Origin: Thiogranum sp. | GTDB lineage: Bacteria; Pseudomonadota; Gammaproteobacteria; DSM-19610 | Assembly: GCA_030148775.1 (NCBI GenBank) | Contig: JASBST010000103.1 | Coordinates: forward strand, 1-35,182 | Length of the DNA: 35,182 nucleotides | Reading direction: 5' to 3' | Shown here: one piece after another, positions 26,632 to 34,838 of the stretch | Layout: the number at the start of each line of letters is the position of its first letter | Position numbering within the stretch: position 1 is the stretch's first letter | Notes under the pieces: model-generated | What the model saw: the letters and a program-made list of their open reading frames with translations, nothing else | What the model was told of the DNA's origin: nothing | The model's database searches: none | Program-made: the position numbers and the translations under genes

Positions 26632-26778
26632 GACACAGGCCGCCGCAGCCACATGAGCTTCCGCTCGGCGCTGCGCCGGAAAGCGGAACCTGTCCTACAG
26701 GCAGGTCACCCGACACCCATTCCAGTCTTGCTCCCCCCTTCGGGGACGTTGCGCGACCGCCCTGGTCGCGTTTTTTTT
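26632..26778 (+). ncRNA. Predicted GlrR/sigma-54-dependent small RNA, about 147 nt
   Basis: This is the only gap over 300 bp in the window (26449-26884), and I find no convincing protein gene in it; the open frames present cross the terminator and overlap ybgC. Between the sigma-54 start and the intrinsic terminator the RNA could form: a long hairpin at 26659-26688 (TTCCGCT/AGCGGAA closing CGGCG-CTG-CGCCG, with a 3-nt GAA lateral bulge); a CCTGT/ACAGG hairpin at 26689-26701, which the 5' end (GGACA...GG) could compete with; a small C-rich hairpin with TTCG loop near 26733-26745; and the terminator. In E. coli GlrR drives glmY, a sigma-54-dependent sRNA whose central stem has a lateral bulge. 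No sequence similarity to GlmY is claimed. A leader of ybgC-tol-pal is the main alternative. Confidence 0.55.
26752..26778 (+). terminator. Strong rho-independent terminator
   Basis: A perfect 7-bp stem CGCGACC / GGTCGCG (26752-26758 and 26764-26770) with a 5-nt loop is followed directly by eight T (26771-26778). It separates the sigma-54 transcript from ybgC. Confidence 0.9.
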
Positions 26779-26884
26779 GGGTCGATGCGAACGGAGTCGT
26801 CGGGGTGCAAAGGGGCTACCGCGCCGGTAAGCTTGTGGCAGGTAAAATGTCGATCGCGGAAACCATCGTCACCCGGGGGTACGT

Positions 26885-27295
26885 TTGACACAATTTTGTT
26901 GGCCGGTACGTGTCTATTACGAAGACACGGACTGCGGCGGCGTTGTATATTACGCCAATTATCTGAAGTTCATGGAGCGGGCCAGGACGGAGTACCTGCG
27001 CGCGCTGGGATTCGATCAAGGGCAGTTACGCCGGGATCTGGGCATTTTGTTTACGGTTCATTCGCTGCAAGTGGATTTCCGCTCACCGGCTCGGTTTAAC
27101 GATGCGCTTGAAGTCACGGCGGTAGTGAGTGCCGCCGGACGTGCCAGCCTCAGTTTCGCTCAAACCATACGTCGCAGCGGCGAGACCCGCGTCTTGTGCC
27201 AGGGGACGGTGCGCATCGCCTGCGTCGAGGCGGCCACCTTCAAGCCGACGCCCATCCCGCAAACCATCCGTTCGGAGCTTTTGAATGCACACTGA
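26885..27295 (+). CDS. ybgC: Tol-Pal-associated acyl-CoA thioesterase YbgC
   Basis: A 136-residue hotdog-fold thioesterase, first gene of the tol-pal cluster. VYYEDTDCGGVVYYANYLKFMERARTEYL carries the catalytic Asp and the family signature. It hydrolyses short or acyl-carrier-bound thioesters in vitro; its link to the Tol system is by gene order. The TTG start at 26885 is the only one that fits the family N-terminus; GGGGG lies about 6 nt upstream. The gene overlaps tolQ by 11 nt. Its promoter is unclear: TAAAAT at 26843-26848 is a possible -10 without a good -35. Confidence 0.94.
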   Translation: MTQFCWPVRVYYEDTDCGGVVYYANYLKFMERARTEYLRALGFDQGQLRRDLGILFTVHSLQVDFRSPARFNDALEVTAVVSAAGRASLSFAQTIRRSGETRVLCQGTVRIACVEAATFKPTPIPQTIRSELLNAH

Positions 27296-27959
27296 TTTGT
27301 CTTTTTTCAGCCTGATCACCAACGCCAGTGTGGTGGTACAACTGGTGATGCTGTTGTTGTTGAGCGTGTCGGTGCTGTCCTGGACCATGATCTTTCGCAA
27401 GCGCGGCATGCTCAGCGAGGCGCGCGACGAAGCCGAACAGTTCGAGGACCGCTTCTGGTCGGGTGGCGACCTGGCGACCTTGTACAAGCAGCTCTCACCG
27501 CGGGCCAGCGAACTGACCGGACTGGCGAATATATTCGTGTCCGGGTTTACCGAGTTCACCCGTCTGCGCCAGCGCAGCAACAGCGATCCGATGGCGGTTG
27601 TGGAAGGCGCGCAGCGTTCGATGCGGGTGGCGCTGTCGCGCGAAATGGACGAACTGGAAACTCACCTTGCCTTTCTGGCCACCGTGGGGTCGACCAGTCC
27701 CTACGTGGGGCTGTTCGGTACCGTCTGGGGAATCATGAACGCCTTTCGTGGTCTCGGCAATGTCCATCAGGCGACCTTGGCAATGGTGGCCCCTGGCATT
27801 GCCGAAGCATTGATCGCCACCGCGATGGGGTTGTTTGCCGCCATTCCCGCCGTCATCGCCTACAAACGTTACTCCAACGATGTCGAACGGCTGGAAACGC
27901 GTTATGACAATTTCCTGGAAGAGTTCTCCAGTATTTTGCACCGCCAGGCGCACGATTGA
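27285..27959 (+). CDS. tolQ: Tol-Pal system protein TolQ
   Basis: A 224-residue inner-membrane protein of the MotA/ExbB/TolQ family, which with TolR uses proton flow to energise TolA. The N-terminal membrane segment (about 12-35), cytoplasmic loop, and two further segments around 130-155 and 165-190 are visible. FLATVGSTSPYVGLFGTVWGIMNAF and GIAEALIATAMGLFAAIPAVIAYKR are the diagnostic channel segments. Needed for outer-membrane constriction at division. It starts inside the end of ybgC. Confidence 0.97.
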   Translation: MHTDLSFFSLITNASVVVQLVMLLLLSVSVLSWTMIFRKRGMLSEARDEAEQFEDRFWSGGDLATLYKQLSPRASELTGLANIFVSGFTEFTRLRQRSNSDPMAVVEGAQRSMRVALSREMDELETHLAFLATVGSTSPYVGLFGTVWGIMNAFRGLGNVHQATLAMVAPGIAEALIATAMGLFAAIPAVIAYKRYSNDVERLETRYDNFLEEFSSILHRQAHD

Positions 27960-27987
27960 GCGTGCGCAAGGGTAACAGGTAAGCATA

Positions 27988-28413
27988 GTGGCCAGACAAC
28001 GGATCAAGAAAAAGCCGATGGCGGAAATCAACGTGGTGCCCTATATCGACGTCATGTTGGTCATGCTGGTGATCTTTATGATCACCGCGCCGCTGTTGAA
28101 TCAAGGCGTGGATGTCGAGTTGCCGCAGGCGGCGGCCGAACCGCTGGACGAACAGCAGCAGGATCCTCTGGTGTTGAGCGTCGATGCCGAGGGGCGTTAT
28201 TTCCTCAACATCGGCGGCGATCCGGAAACGCCGATAGACGCCGAAACGCTGGTGACACGGGCGGCCGCGGTGCTGCGCCAGCGGCCGAAGACGCCGGTCA
28301 TGGTGCGCGGCGATGCCGGCGTGAACTATGGCCGTGTGGTCGCCGCCATGGCGCTGCTGCAGCAGGCCGGTGCGCCCAAGGTGGGGCTGGTCACCGAGCC
28401 GGAGGGCGGATAG
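27988..28413 (+). CDS. tolR: Tol-Pal system protein TolR
   Basis: A 141-residue ExbD/TolR-family protein with one N-terminal membrane helix. EINVVPYIDVMLVMLVIFMITAP contains the essential proton-carrying Asp at residue 21. The rest is the periplasmic domain, rich in the usual beta/alpha pattern (NYGRVVAAMALLQQAGAPKVGLVT). The start is a GTG at 27988, 28 nt after tolQ. Works with TolQ and TolA. Confidence 0.96.
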   Translation: MARQRIKKKPMAEINVVPYIDVMLVMLVIFMITAPLLNQGVDVELPQAAAEPLDEQQQDPLVLSVDAEGRYFLNIGGDPETPIDAETLVTRAAAVLRQRPKTPVMVRGDAGVNYGRVVAAMALLQQAGAPKVGLVTEPEGG

Positions 28414-28426
28414 TTCCGTTAGCCCG

Positions 28427-29386
28427 ATGGGAGTACTGCGAGACCGACCCCGCGCCTTTGTGTATGCCGTGCTGGTGCACTTGCTGCTGCTGGGCGTGCT
28501 TGTTTTCAGTCTCGACTGGGCGCCGTCGGTGAAACCGAGCGCTTCGAGCAACCCGGCGCCGGTGCAGGCGGTGGTGATCGACGCCGGCAAGCTCGATGCC
28601 GAAGTGCAGCGGCAGAAACAGCTCGAAGAGAAAAAGCAGCGTGAAGCCGAGGAAAAACTGCAGCGCGCCGAGCAGGCCGCGCGCGAGGCTGAACAGCGAC
28701 GCAAACAGGAAGAGCAGCGGGTCGCCGAATTGAAACGCCAGGAGGCCGAGCAGCGCAAGCAGGCCGAGGCGCAGGCCAAGCGCCAGGCCGCGGCTGCTGA
28801 AAAGCAACGCCAGGAAGAGGCCCGGCGCAAGGCGGAAGCTGAAAAACAGCGTCAGGCGGAGGAAGCCCGGCGCGAGGCGGAAGCCGAAAAGCAGCGCCAG
28901 GAAGAAGCCCGGCGCAAGGCCGAAGCCGAGAAGCAACGCCAGGAAGAGGCCCGACGTAAGGCCGAAGCCGAGAAAAAGCGCCAGGAGGAAGCCCGGCGCA
29001 AGGCCGAAGCCGAAGCGCGCAAAGCGGCCGAGGCGGAGATGCAGGCCCGTCTGGCCGCCGAGCAGGCGCGTCTGGCCTCGCAGCGCCAAAGTGCGATGCA
29101 GAGTATGATCAACGAGTACGTGGCCTACATCAAGGAGAAAGTCGAGCGCAATTGGATACAGCCGCCGGGTTCCAGCAGTGCGTTGTCGTGCACCGTGCAG
29201 GTCCGGCTGATTCCCAGCGGCGAAGTGATCGACGCGCAGATCGTACGCAGCAGCGGCGATGCCGCCTTTGACCGTTCCGTGGAAGCGGCTGTGTTTAAAG
29301 CCTCGCCGCTGCCGGTGCCGCCGGACGCCGAGGTCATGCAGCGTTTCCGTTCCATCCGATTCGAATTCAAACCTGGATCCTCATGA
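28427..29386 (+). CDS. tolA: Tol-Pal system protein TolA
   Basis: A 319-residue protein that spans the periplasm and links TolQR to TolB and Pal. The N-terminal membrane helix lies at about 11-30; residues about 55-220 form a very long charged helix rich in Ala, Glu, Lys, Arg and Gln; the C-terminal domain (about 225-319) ends with the TonB/TolA-type fold ([23 protein letters not shown]). The start at 28427 is chosen because [14 protein letters not shown] matches the family; the frame is open further upstream over the end of tolR. The helix contains in-frame tandem DNA repeats. Its stop overlaps the tolB start (ATGA at 29383-29386). Confidence 0.95.
   Translation: MGVLRDRPRAFVYAVLVHLLLLGVLVFSLDWAPSVKPSASSNPAPVQAVVIDAGKLDAEVQRQKQLEEKKQREAEEKLQRAEQAAREAEQRRKQEEQRVAELKRQEAEQRKQAEAQAKRQAAAAEKQRQEEARRKAEAEKQRQAEEARREAEAEKQRQEEARRKAEAEKQRQEEARRKAEAEKKRQEEARRKAEAEARKAAEAEMQARLAAEQARLASQRQSAMQSMINEYVAYIKEKVERNWIQPPGSSSALSCTVQVRLIPSGEVIDAQIVRSSGDAAFDRSVEAAVFKASPLPVPPDAEVMQRFRSIRFEFKPGSS
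28799..29011 (+). repeat. Five tandem 42/45-bp repeats in tolA
   Basis: Units start at 28799, 28841, 28886, 28928 and 28970 (lengths 42, 45, 42, 42, 42 bp). Each encodes a variant of the 14-residue unit [14 protein letters not shown] of the periplasmic helix. The last three are closest to each other at DNA level. Repeat number could vary by slippage or recombination without breaking the frame. Confidence 0.85.
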
Positions 29387-30678
29387 AGAAAATTACGCTT
29401 AGTTTATTTGCCCTGCTTCTTTGCGCGTCCTGGCTGGCGCGCGCCGAGTTGACTATCGAAATTACCCAGGGCATGGACGGGGCGGTGCCGGTGGCGATAG
29501 TGCCCTTCGGTACCGCCGGCGGCGTGCCGCCGCAGGATGTGGCCGCCATTGTCTCCGCCGACCTGGCGCGCAGCGGGCGTTTCGCCCCGGTGCCGGTGCA
29601 GAATCTGGTGGGACGACCGGTCGAGACCAGCCAGGTGCGCTTTCAGGACTGGCGCACCTTGGGCGTCGACAACCTAGTGATCGGCAAGGTCGAGCCGGTG
29701 GGCGGCGGGCAGTACCGCGTGCAGTTTCGTCTGTTCGATGTTTATCGCGGCCGCCAGATCACCGGCTACAGCCTGCCGGCGCCGGCCGACCGGCTGCGCT
29801 ATATCGCGCACCGCGTCAGCGATCTGATCTACGAGGCGCTGACCGGTCAGCCCGGCGCCTTCGCCACCCGCATCGCCTATGTGATTTCCGAGAGCGCCAA
29901 CGGCAAGAAGACCTATGAGCTGCAACTCGCCGACAGCGACGGGCATAACCCGCAGACCCTGCTGAGTTCGCCGCAGCCGTTGATGTCGCCGGCCTGGTCG
30001 CCGGACGGGGCCAAGCTGGCCTACGTCTCGTTTGAGAAAAAGCGCGCCGGGGTGTTCATTCAGGATATCGCCAGCGGCAAACGTGAAGAACTGTCCGCGT
30101 TCGCGGGTATCAACGGGGCGCCGGCCTGGTCGCCCGACGGCCGCTATCTGGCGGTGACGCTGTCGCGGGACGGCAATCCGGAAATCTACAGCATGCGCCT
30201 GAGCGATCGCGCGTTGAAGCGCCTGACCAACGGACCGTCGATCGATACCGAGCCGGTGTGGTCCCCGGACGGACGCAGCATCGTGTTTACCTCCGACCGC
30301 GGCGGCAGCCCGCAGCTGTATCGCATCCCCGCGCAGGGCGGGCGCCCCGAGCGCCTCACGTTCGAGGGCAACTACAACGCCAGCGCCGATTTTTCGCCCG
30401 ACGGCAAGACGCTGGCGCTGGTGCACGGCGCCAACGGTAAATATAGAATTGCCACCCAGGACCTCGACAGCGGACGGTTGCACGTGCTGAGCGATGGCAG
30501 TCTGGACGAGTCGCCCAGCTTCGCGCCCAATGGCAGCATGATCATCTACGCGACCGAGTCGGGGCGCCGCGGGGTACTGGCCGCCGTATCGAGTGACGGC
30601 CGCTTTCGTCAGCGTTTCAGTCTGCAGCAGGGCAATGTTCGGGAGCCGGTCTGGTCGCCGTTTGAAAAACGCAAGTGA
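29383..30678 (+). CDS. tolB: Tol-Pal system beta-propeller protein TolB
   Basis: A 431-residue periplasmic protein. A Sec signal peptide (about 1-21, cleaved after LARA) precedes an alpha/beta N-terminal domain (22 to about 160) and a six-bladed beta-propeller (about 170-431) with repeated PxWSPDG and ASDFSPDGK-type blade motifs. TolB binds Pal and TolA in turn and controls Pal mobility at the outer membrane. The start overlaps the tolA stop by 4 nt, indicating coupled translation. Confidence 0.97.
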   Translation: MKKITLSLFALLLCASWLARAELTIEITQGMDGAVPVAIVPFGTAGGVPPQDVAAIVSADLARSGRFAPVPVQNLVGRPVETSQVRFQDWRTLGVDNLVIGKVEPVGGGQYRVQFRLFDVYRGRQITGYSLPAPADRLRYIAHRVSDLIYEALTGQPGAFATRIAYVISESANGKKTYELQLADSDGHNPQTLLSSPQPLMSPAWSPDGAKLAYVSFEKKRAGVFIQDIASGKREELSAFAGINGAPAWSPDGRYLAVTLSRDGNPEIYSMRLSDRALKRLTNGPSIDTEPVWSPDGRSIVFTSDRGGSPQLYRIPAQGGRPERLTFEGNYNASADFSPDGKTLALVHGANGKYRIATQDLDSGRLHVLSDGSLDESPSFAPNGSMIIYATESGRRGVLAAVSSDGRFRQRFSLQQGNVREPVWSPFEKRK

Positions 30679-30733
30679 TGCCGGCCGTGCTTGATATTCA
30701 ATAATGTGATTTTACACATCAAGGAGCAAAAAA

Positions 30734-31270
30734 ATGAAAGTGGTGCTTAAACTGATCATGGTGCTGGCGCTATTGTGGCTGGCGGGTTGCAGTTCGACCG
30801 GCGGCAGCAAAAGCGACGGCGTGGCGGTCGAGGACCGCAGCGACAGCGGCGCGGCGGTGACAGACGCCACCACCACCGGCGTCGACGGCTATGGCAATCT
30901 GACGATCGAGTCGCTCAGCGACCCGAACAGTCCGTTGGCGCAGCGGGTGATTTATTTCGCCTTCGACAGCAGCGAAGTGGCCGAGCAGGACCGGCCTCTG
31001 ATCGAAGCGCACGCGGCCTTTCTGGCAGCCAACCCCACCGTCAAGGTGACCCTGGAGGGACATACGGATGAACGCGGTTCGCGCGAATACAACATCGGCC
31101 TGGGCGATCGGCGCGCGCAGGCAATTCGCCGCATGCTCGAATTCCAGGGTGTTTCGCCCAATCAGATCACCGTCGTCAGTTACGGCGAGGAGAAACCCGC
31201 CGTCGACGGGCACGACGAATCGGCCTGGAGCATGAACCGACGGGTGGAACTGGTCTATGCCGGGCACTAG
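30734..31270 (+). CDS. pal: Peptidoglycan-associated lipoprotein Pal
   Basis: A 178-residue outer-membrane lipoprotein. The lipobox LAGC ends at Cys19, with Ser next to it for outer-membrane sorting. After a Ser/Gly/Asp-rich linker comes the OmpA-like domain (about 70-178), with YFAFDSSEV, GHTDERGSREYNIGLGDRRA and the diaminopimelate-binding Asp and Arg of these motifs. It ties the outer membrane to the cell wall and cycles with TolB. AAGGAG lies 8 nt before the ATG. The 55-bp gap after tolB is A/T-rich and could hold an internal promoter. Confidence 0.97.
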   Translation: MKVVLKLIMVLALLWLAGCSSTGGSKSDGVAVEDRSDSGAAVTDATTTGVDGYGNLTIESLSDPNSPLAQRVIYFAFDSSEVAEQDRPLIEAHAAFLAANPTVKVTLEGHTDERGSREYNIGLGDRRAQAIRRMLEFQGVSPNQITVVSYGEEKPAVDGHDESAWSMNRRVELVYAGH

Positions 31271-32036
31271 CCGCAGCGCGCTGCTGCTGGTCCTGCTGAC
31301 GCTGGGCGCCAACGCATCGGCGGCCAGCAAGGCGGAGCTCGAGGCGCGCATCGTGCAGCTCGAGCGCAAACTGGACAGCCGTGGGCTGGTTGATATGTTC
31401 AATCAGCTCACCGAGCTGCAACGGCAGGTGCAACAGCTGCGTGGCGACGTCGAGGTCACCAACCATACGCTGGAGAACCTGCAGAAGCGTCAGCGGGACC
31501 TCTATCTGGACATCGACCGGCGGCTGCACCGGTTGGAGACCGGTGGGGTGGCGGCGCCGTCGGCCGAGACGCCGGTGCTGCCGGGACCGGGTGGTGCTCC
31601 TGGCGCGGTGACACCGCCCGCGGCAGCGGCGATGCCAGCGCTCGATCCGGCCGAGCAGCGCAAGGCCTACGATCAGGCGCTGGAGTTGCTCAAGCAGGGG
31701 CGTTATGACGATGCCGCCGCCGCTTTCCAGGCGTTCCTCAAAAAGTACGCCGGCAGCAGCTATGCCGACAATGCACAATATTGGCTCGGCGAGGTCTACT
31801 ATGTGACGCGCCAGTTCCCGCTGGCGCTGGCCGAGTTCAGTAAAGTGATCGACGGCTATCCGGACAGCCCAAAAGTCGCCGACGCGCGCCTGAAGCTCGG
31901 CTACATCTATTACGAGCAGAAAGACTGGGCCAAGGCGCGCAGTCAGTTGAGCGGGGTGGTGCAGAATTATCCGGACACCACCAGCGCCCGTCTGGCGCAG
32001 GAGCGGCTCGATCGGCTGAAGCAGGAAGGGCATTAG
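31257..32036 (+). CDS. cpoB: Cell division coordinator CpoB (YbgF)
   Basis: A 259-residue periplasmic protein. The signal peptide (about 1-23, ...ANASA) is followed by a trimerising coiled coil (about 25-90: ELEARIVQLERKLDSR...LRGDVEVTNHTLENLQKRQ), an Ala/Pro-rich linker (about 95-130) and a C-terminal TPR domain (about 133-259) with A-x-x-x-Y-x-x-Y repeats and DNAQYWLGEVYY. CpoB links the Tol machine to peptidoglycan synthesis at the septum. The start lies 14 nt inside the end of pal. Confidence 0.95.
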   Translation: MPGTSRSALLLVLLTLGANASAASKAELEARIVQLERKLDSRGLVDMFNQLTELQRQVQQLRGDVEVTNHTLENLQKRQRDLYLDIDRRLHRLETGGVAAPSAETPVLPGPGGAPGAVTPPAAAAMPALDPAEQRKAYDQALELLKQGRYDDAAAAFQAFLKKYAGSSYADNAQYWLGEVYYVTRQFPLALAEFSKVIDGYPDSPKVADARLKLGYIYYEQKDWAKARSQLSGVVQNYPDTTSARLAQERLDRLKQEGH

Positions 32037-32099
32037 AAAAACCACAGGATCGTCACGCCAGGCGTCATGCGCGCCGCCCGGCGGTGGTAAAATGGCACC

Positions 32100-32777
32100 A
32101 TGAGTATGGGTGTAGAGCCTTCCCGGGCGCCGTTGGCCGAGCGCCTGCGCGTCAGCGAGATATTTCTGTCCCTGCAGGGGGAATCCACCTGTGTGGGGCT
32201 GCCGACGGTTTTTGTGCGTCTCACCGGTTGTCCGTTACGCTGCCACTACTGCGACACCACCTACGCCTTCCGCGGCGGTGAGATGCGCTCGCTGGCGGAT
32301 CTGCTCAGCCGGGTGGCGGCCTACCAGGTACGCCATGTCACCGTGACCGGCGGCGAACCGTTGGCACAGCCGGCCTGTCTGCTGTTGCTGCGGCAACTGT
32401 GCGACGCCGGTTACAGTGTTTCACTGGAAACCAGCGGCGCGCTGGATACCACCGGCGTCGATGCGCGCGTGATCAAGGTGCTGGATCTCAAGACGCCGGG
32501 CTCGGGCGAGGTCGAGCGCAATCTATACCGCAATCTCGATATGTTGGCGCCGCGCGATCAGGTGAAATTCGTCATCTGCGACCGCGGCGATTATGAATGG
32601 GCGCGCGAGCAGATTGCGCAACACCGATTGGTGGGGCGCTGCGAACTGCTGTTTTCCCCCGCCTGGGGGCAGCAGGATCCCGCCCTACTGGCGCAGTGGA
32701 TTCTGGAGGATCGCCTGGCGGTGCGCTTCCAGCTGCAATTGCACAAAGTGCTCTGGGGCGATGAGCCGGGCCGCTGA
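32100..32777 (+). CDS. queE: 7-carboxy-7-deazaguanine synthase
   Basis: A 225-residue radical-SAM enzyme that converts carboxytetrahydropterin to 7-carboxy-7-deazaguanine in queuosine precursor synthesis. [14 protein letters not shown] supplies the CxxxCxxC cluster ligands, and [12 protein letters not shown] is the SAM-binding GGE region. SLQGES at the N-terminus is typical. ATG codons at 32100 and 32106 are both possible starts. It lies 63 bp after cpoB and overlaps queC by 17 nt. The cpoB-queE-queC order is common in gammaproteobacteria. Confidence 0.95.
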   Translation: MSMGVEPSRAPLAERLRVSEIFLSLQGESTCVGLPTVFVRLTGCPLRCHYCDTTYAFRGGEMRSLADLLSRVAAYQVRHVTVTGGEPLAQPACLLLLRQLCDAGYSVSLETSGALDTTGVDARVIKVLDLKTPGSGEVERNLYRNLDMLAPRDQVKFVICDRGDYEWAREQIAQHRLVGRCELLFSPAWGQQDPALLAQWILEDRLAVRFQLQLHKVLWGDEPGR

Positions 32778-33444
32778 ACGGCGCGCGGTGGTGCTGCTTT
32801 CCGGCGGGCTGGATTCGGCCACCACGCTGGCGCTGGCGCGGCAGCAGGGTTTTGCCTGTTATGCGCTCAGCCTCGATTATGGCCAGCGACACCACGCCGA
32901 ACTCGACGCCGCGCGCCGTGTCGCCACCGCTCTGGGTGCCGCCGACCATAAAATCCTGCCACTGGATCCGGGAAATTTCGCCGGTTCGGCCCTGACCGAT
33001 CCGGCCGTGGCCGTGCCCGAAACCCCCGCGGACGGCATCCCGGTAACCTATGTGCCTGCGCGCAATACCGTTTTTCTGTCTCTTGCACTCGCCTGGGCGG
33101 AGGTGTTGGGCGCCTGGGACCTGTTCATCGGCGTCAACGCGGTGGATTACTCCGGTTATCCGGATTGCCGCCCGGAATACATCGAAGCTTTTCAGCGTCT
33201 ATGTCAACTAGCCACCCGGGCGGGTGTGGAAGGTGGCCAATTCCGGATTCACGCGCCGCTCATTCAGATGAGCAAGGCCGAGATAATCCGCACCGGCGTG
33301 CAACTGGGCGTCGATTATGCACAAACGGTGTCCTGCTACGCGGCCGACCGGACCGGCCGCGCCTGCGGCCGTTGTGATTCCTGCCGCCTGCGGGCCGCCG
33401 GTTTCCGCGAGGCCGGTATCAGCGACCCGACTCACTACGGCTAG
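32761..33444 (+). CDS. queC: 7-cyano-7-deazaguanine synthase
   Basis: A 227-residue ATP-dependent enzyme making preQ0 from the QueE product and ammonia. The PP-loop [14 protein letters not shown] is near the N-terminus, and the C-terminal zinc site is [20 protein letters not shown] with four Cys. [20 protein letters not shown] is also diagnostic. The start at 32761 lies inside the end of queE (17-nt overlap), so translation is probably coupled. The frame is open further upstream over queE but is not coding. Confidence 0.96.
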   Translation: MSRAAERRAVVLLSGGLDSATTLALARQQGFACYALSLDYGQRHHAELDAARRVATALGAADHKILPLDPGNFAGSALTDPAVAVPETPADGIPVTYVPARNTVFLSLALAWAEVLGAWDLFIGVNAVDYSGYPDCRPEYIEAFQRLCQLATRAGVEGGQFRIHAPLIQMSKAEIIRTGVQLGVDYAQTVSCYAADRTGRACGRCDSCRLRAAGFREAGISDPTHYG

Positions 33445-33516
33445 GCCACGAGCTGCCGACATAGCTATTTGGTTTTACAGTAAAGTCGCAAACGCAGGTT
33501 TGCCGAGGATAGATAG

Positions 33517-34782
33517 ATGACGTTTGATAGTTTTATTTCCGCCCAGTCGTTCTTTCTCTGGGTAATTTTCACCATCTCCCTGCTGCTGGGGGCGGTGGTC
33601 AACAAGACCAATTTCTGCACCATGGGTGCGGTTTCGGATTGGGTCAACATGGGGGATACCGGGCGCTTCCGTGCCTGGCTGCTGGCCATCGCGGTCGCGC
33701 TGCTGGGGGTGACGCTGCTCGAAGGGCTCGGCATGGTCGATGCCGACGGCGCCTTTCCTCCCTATCGGGCTTCGCAGTTCATCTGGGCCGAGAACCTGCT
33801 CGGGGGCATTCTGTTCGGCATCGGCATGACCCTGGCCAGCGGCTGTGGCAACAAATGCCTGGTCCGTATCGGTGGCGGCAATATCAAATCCATCTTTGTC
33901 TTTGCGGTTATCGCGGTGATCGCCTATTTCATGGTCAATCCGTTTCCGGGGTCCGACAAGACTTTATTCACCGTGCTGTTTTATGACTGGTTGCGACCGC
34001 TGGCGGTCAGCCTCAAGGGCCCGCAGGACCTGGGTACGCTGGTGGCGGGCAGCGAGCACGCCGCGACGGCGCGCATGATCATCGGCGGGGTATTGGGAAC
34101 CCTGCTGCTGGTGGTGGTGTTCGCCTCGGGCGATTTCCGCCGCAGCTTCAACAATATCCTCGGCGGTCTGGCGGTGGGCTTGGCGGTGCTGGCGGCCTGG
34201 TACGTGACCAGCAATGTCATCATCAATACCGACGGCGATACCTACACCTTGCAGTCGTACGCGCAGAACTGGGATTTTCTTTCCGATTCGCGCGATGGCA
34301 AGCCGGCCGACACGCGCCCGCTGGCGGCGCAGTCCTATACTTTCATCAACCCCATGGGACAGATGGTGGAATACTCCGCGTCCGGTTTCAATAAAGCCTA
34401 TCTGACCTTCGGTGTGGTGGCAGTGCTCGGCGTCATCCTGGGGTCGATGTTATGGTCGTTGTTGAGCCGCAGTTTCCGGTTCGAGTGGTTCGCCTCCTTC
34501 AAGGATTTTGCGCAGCATATGGCCGGCGCCGCGCTGATGGGGTTCGGCGGCATCCTGGCGCTGGGTTGCACCATCGGTCAGGGCGTGACCGGCATCTCCA
34601 CCCTGGCGCTGGGCTCGTTCATAGCCTTTGGCGGCATCGTCCTCGGCAGTGCGCTGACCATGAAAGTGCAGTACTACAAACTGGTCTACGAGGCCGAGGC
34701 CAGCTTTGCCGCAGCCTTTATCACCGCGCTGGTCGACATGCGGCTGCTGCCGAAGTCGCTGCGTCGGCTGGAAGCCGTCTGA
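33517..34782 (+). CDS. YeeE/YedE-family (TsuA-type) sulfur-compound transporter
   Basis: A 421-residue inner-membrane protein with about ten hydrophobic segments. Characterised members (TsuA/YeeE) import thiosulfate by relaying it along conserved cysteines. Here NKTNFCTMGA (Cys34), TLASGCGNKCLVRIGGGN (Cys110 and Cys114) and LALGCTIGQGVTG (Cys351) reproduce the conserved sites. It is longer than E. coli YeeE (about 350) because of a central extracytoplasmic or loop region of about 60 residues (about 240-300) with polar, Asp/Ser-rich sequence. GAGGAT about 7 nt before the ATG is the likely ribosome site. It stands alone, between queC and a tRNA; no rhodanese or TusA-like gene follows. Confidence 0.9.
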   Translation: MTFDSFISAQSFFLWVIFTISLLLGAVVNKTNFCTMGAVSDWVNMGDTGRFRAWLLAIAVALLGVTLLEGLGMVDADGAFPPYRASQFIWAENLLGGILFGIGMTLASGCGNKCLVRIGGGNIKSIFVFAVIAVIAYFMVNPFPGSDKTLFTVLFYDWLRPLAVSLKGPQDLGTLVAGSEHAATARMIIGGVLGTLLLVVVFASGDFRRSFNNILGGLAVGLAVLAAWYVTSNVIINTDGDTYTLQSYAQNWDFLSDSRDGKPADTRPLAAQSYTFINPMGQMVEYSASGFNKAYLTFGVVAVLGVILGSMLWSLLSRSFRFEWFASFKDFAQHMAGAALMGFGGILALGCTIGQGVTGISTLALGSFIAFGGIVLGSALTMKVQYYKLVYEAEASFAAAFITALVDMRLLPKSLRRLEAV

Positions 34783-34804
34783 TACTTTGTCTAAAGCCTT
34801 GAAA

Positions 34805-34833
34805 TGCGTGCTGACAGGCGCTGTCAGCACGCA
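34805..34833 (+). other. Perfect 12-bp hairpin after the transporter gene
   Basis: TGCGTGCTGACA and TGTCAGCACGCA (34805-34816, 34822-34833) pair perfectly around a 5-nt GGCGC loop, 22 nt after the transporter stop. Only a weak T-rich stretch follows, so it may be a terminator-like stem, a 3'-end stabiliser, or an operator just upstream of the tRNA promoter. Confidence 0.6.
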
Positions 34834-34838
34834 CAGGC

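Noticed and set aside
26470-27099. 209-codon plus-strand frame spanning the glrR-ybgC gap
   Set aside because: It runs through a strong intrinsic terminator and then overlaps most of the first half of ybgC in another frame. No family signature or good start is seen.
30691-30722. TTGAT...ATCAA and TGTGA...CACA inverted repeats before pal, resembling FNR or CRP sites
   Set aside because: The spacing between half-sites fits neither regulator. It remains possible leader structure but not a site call.
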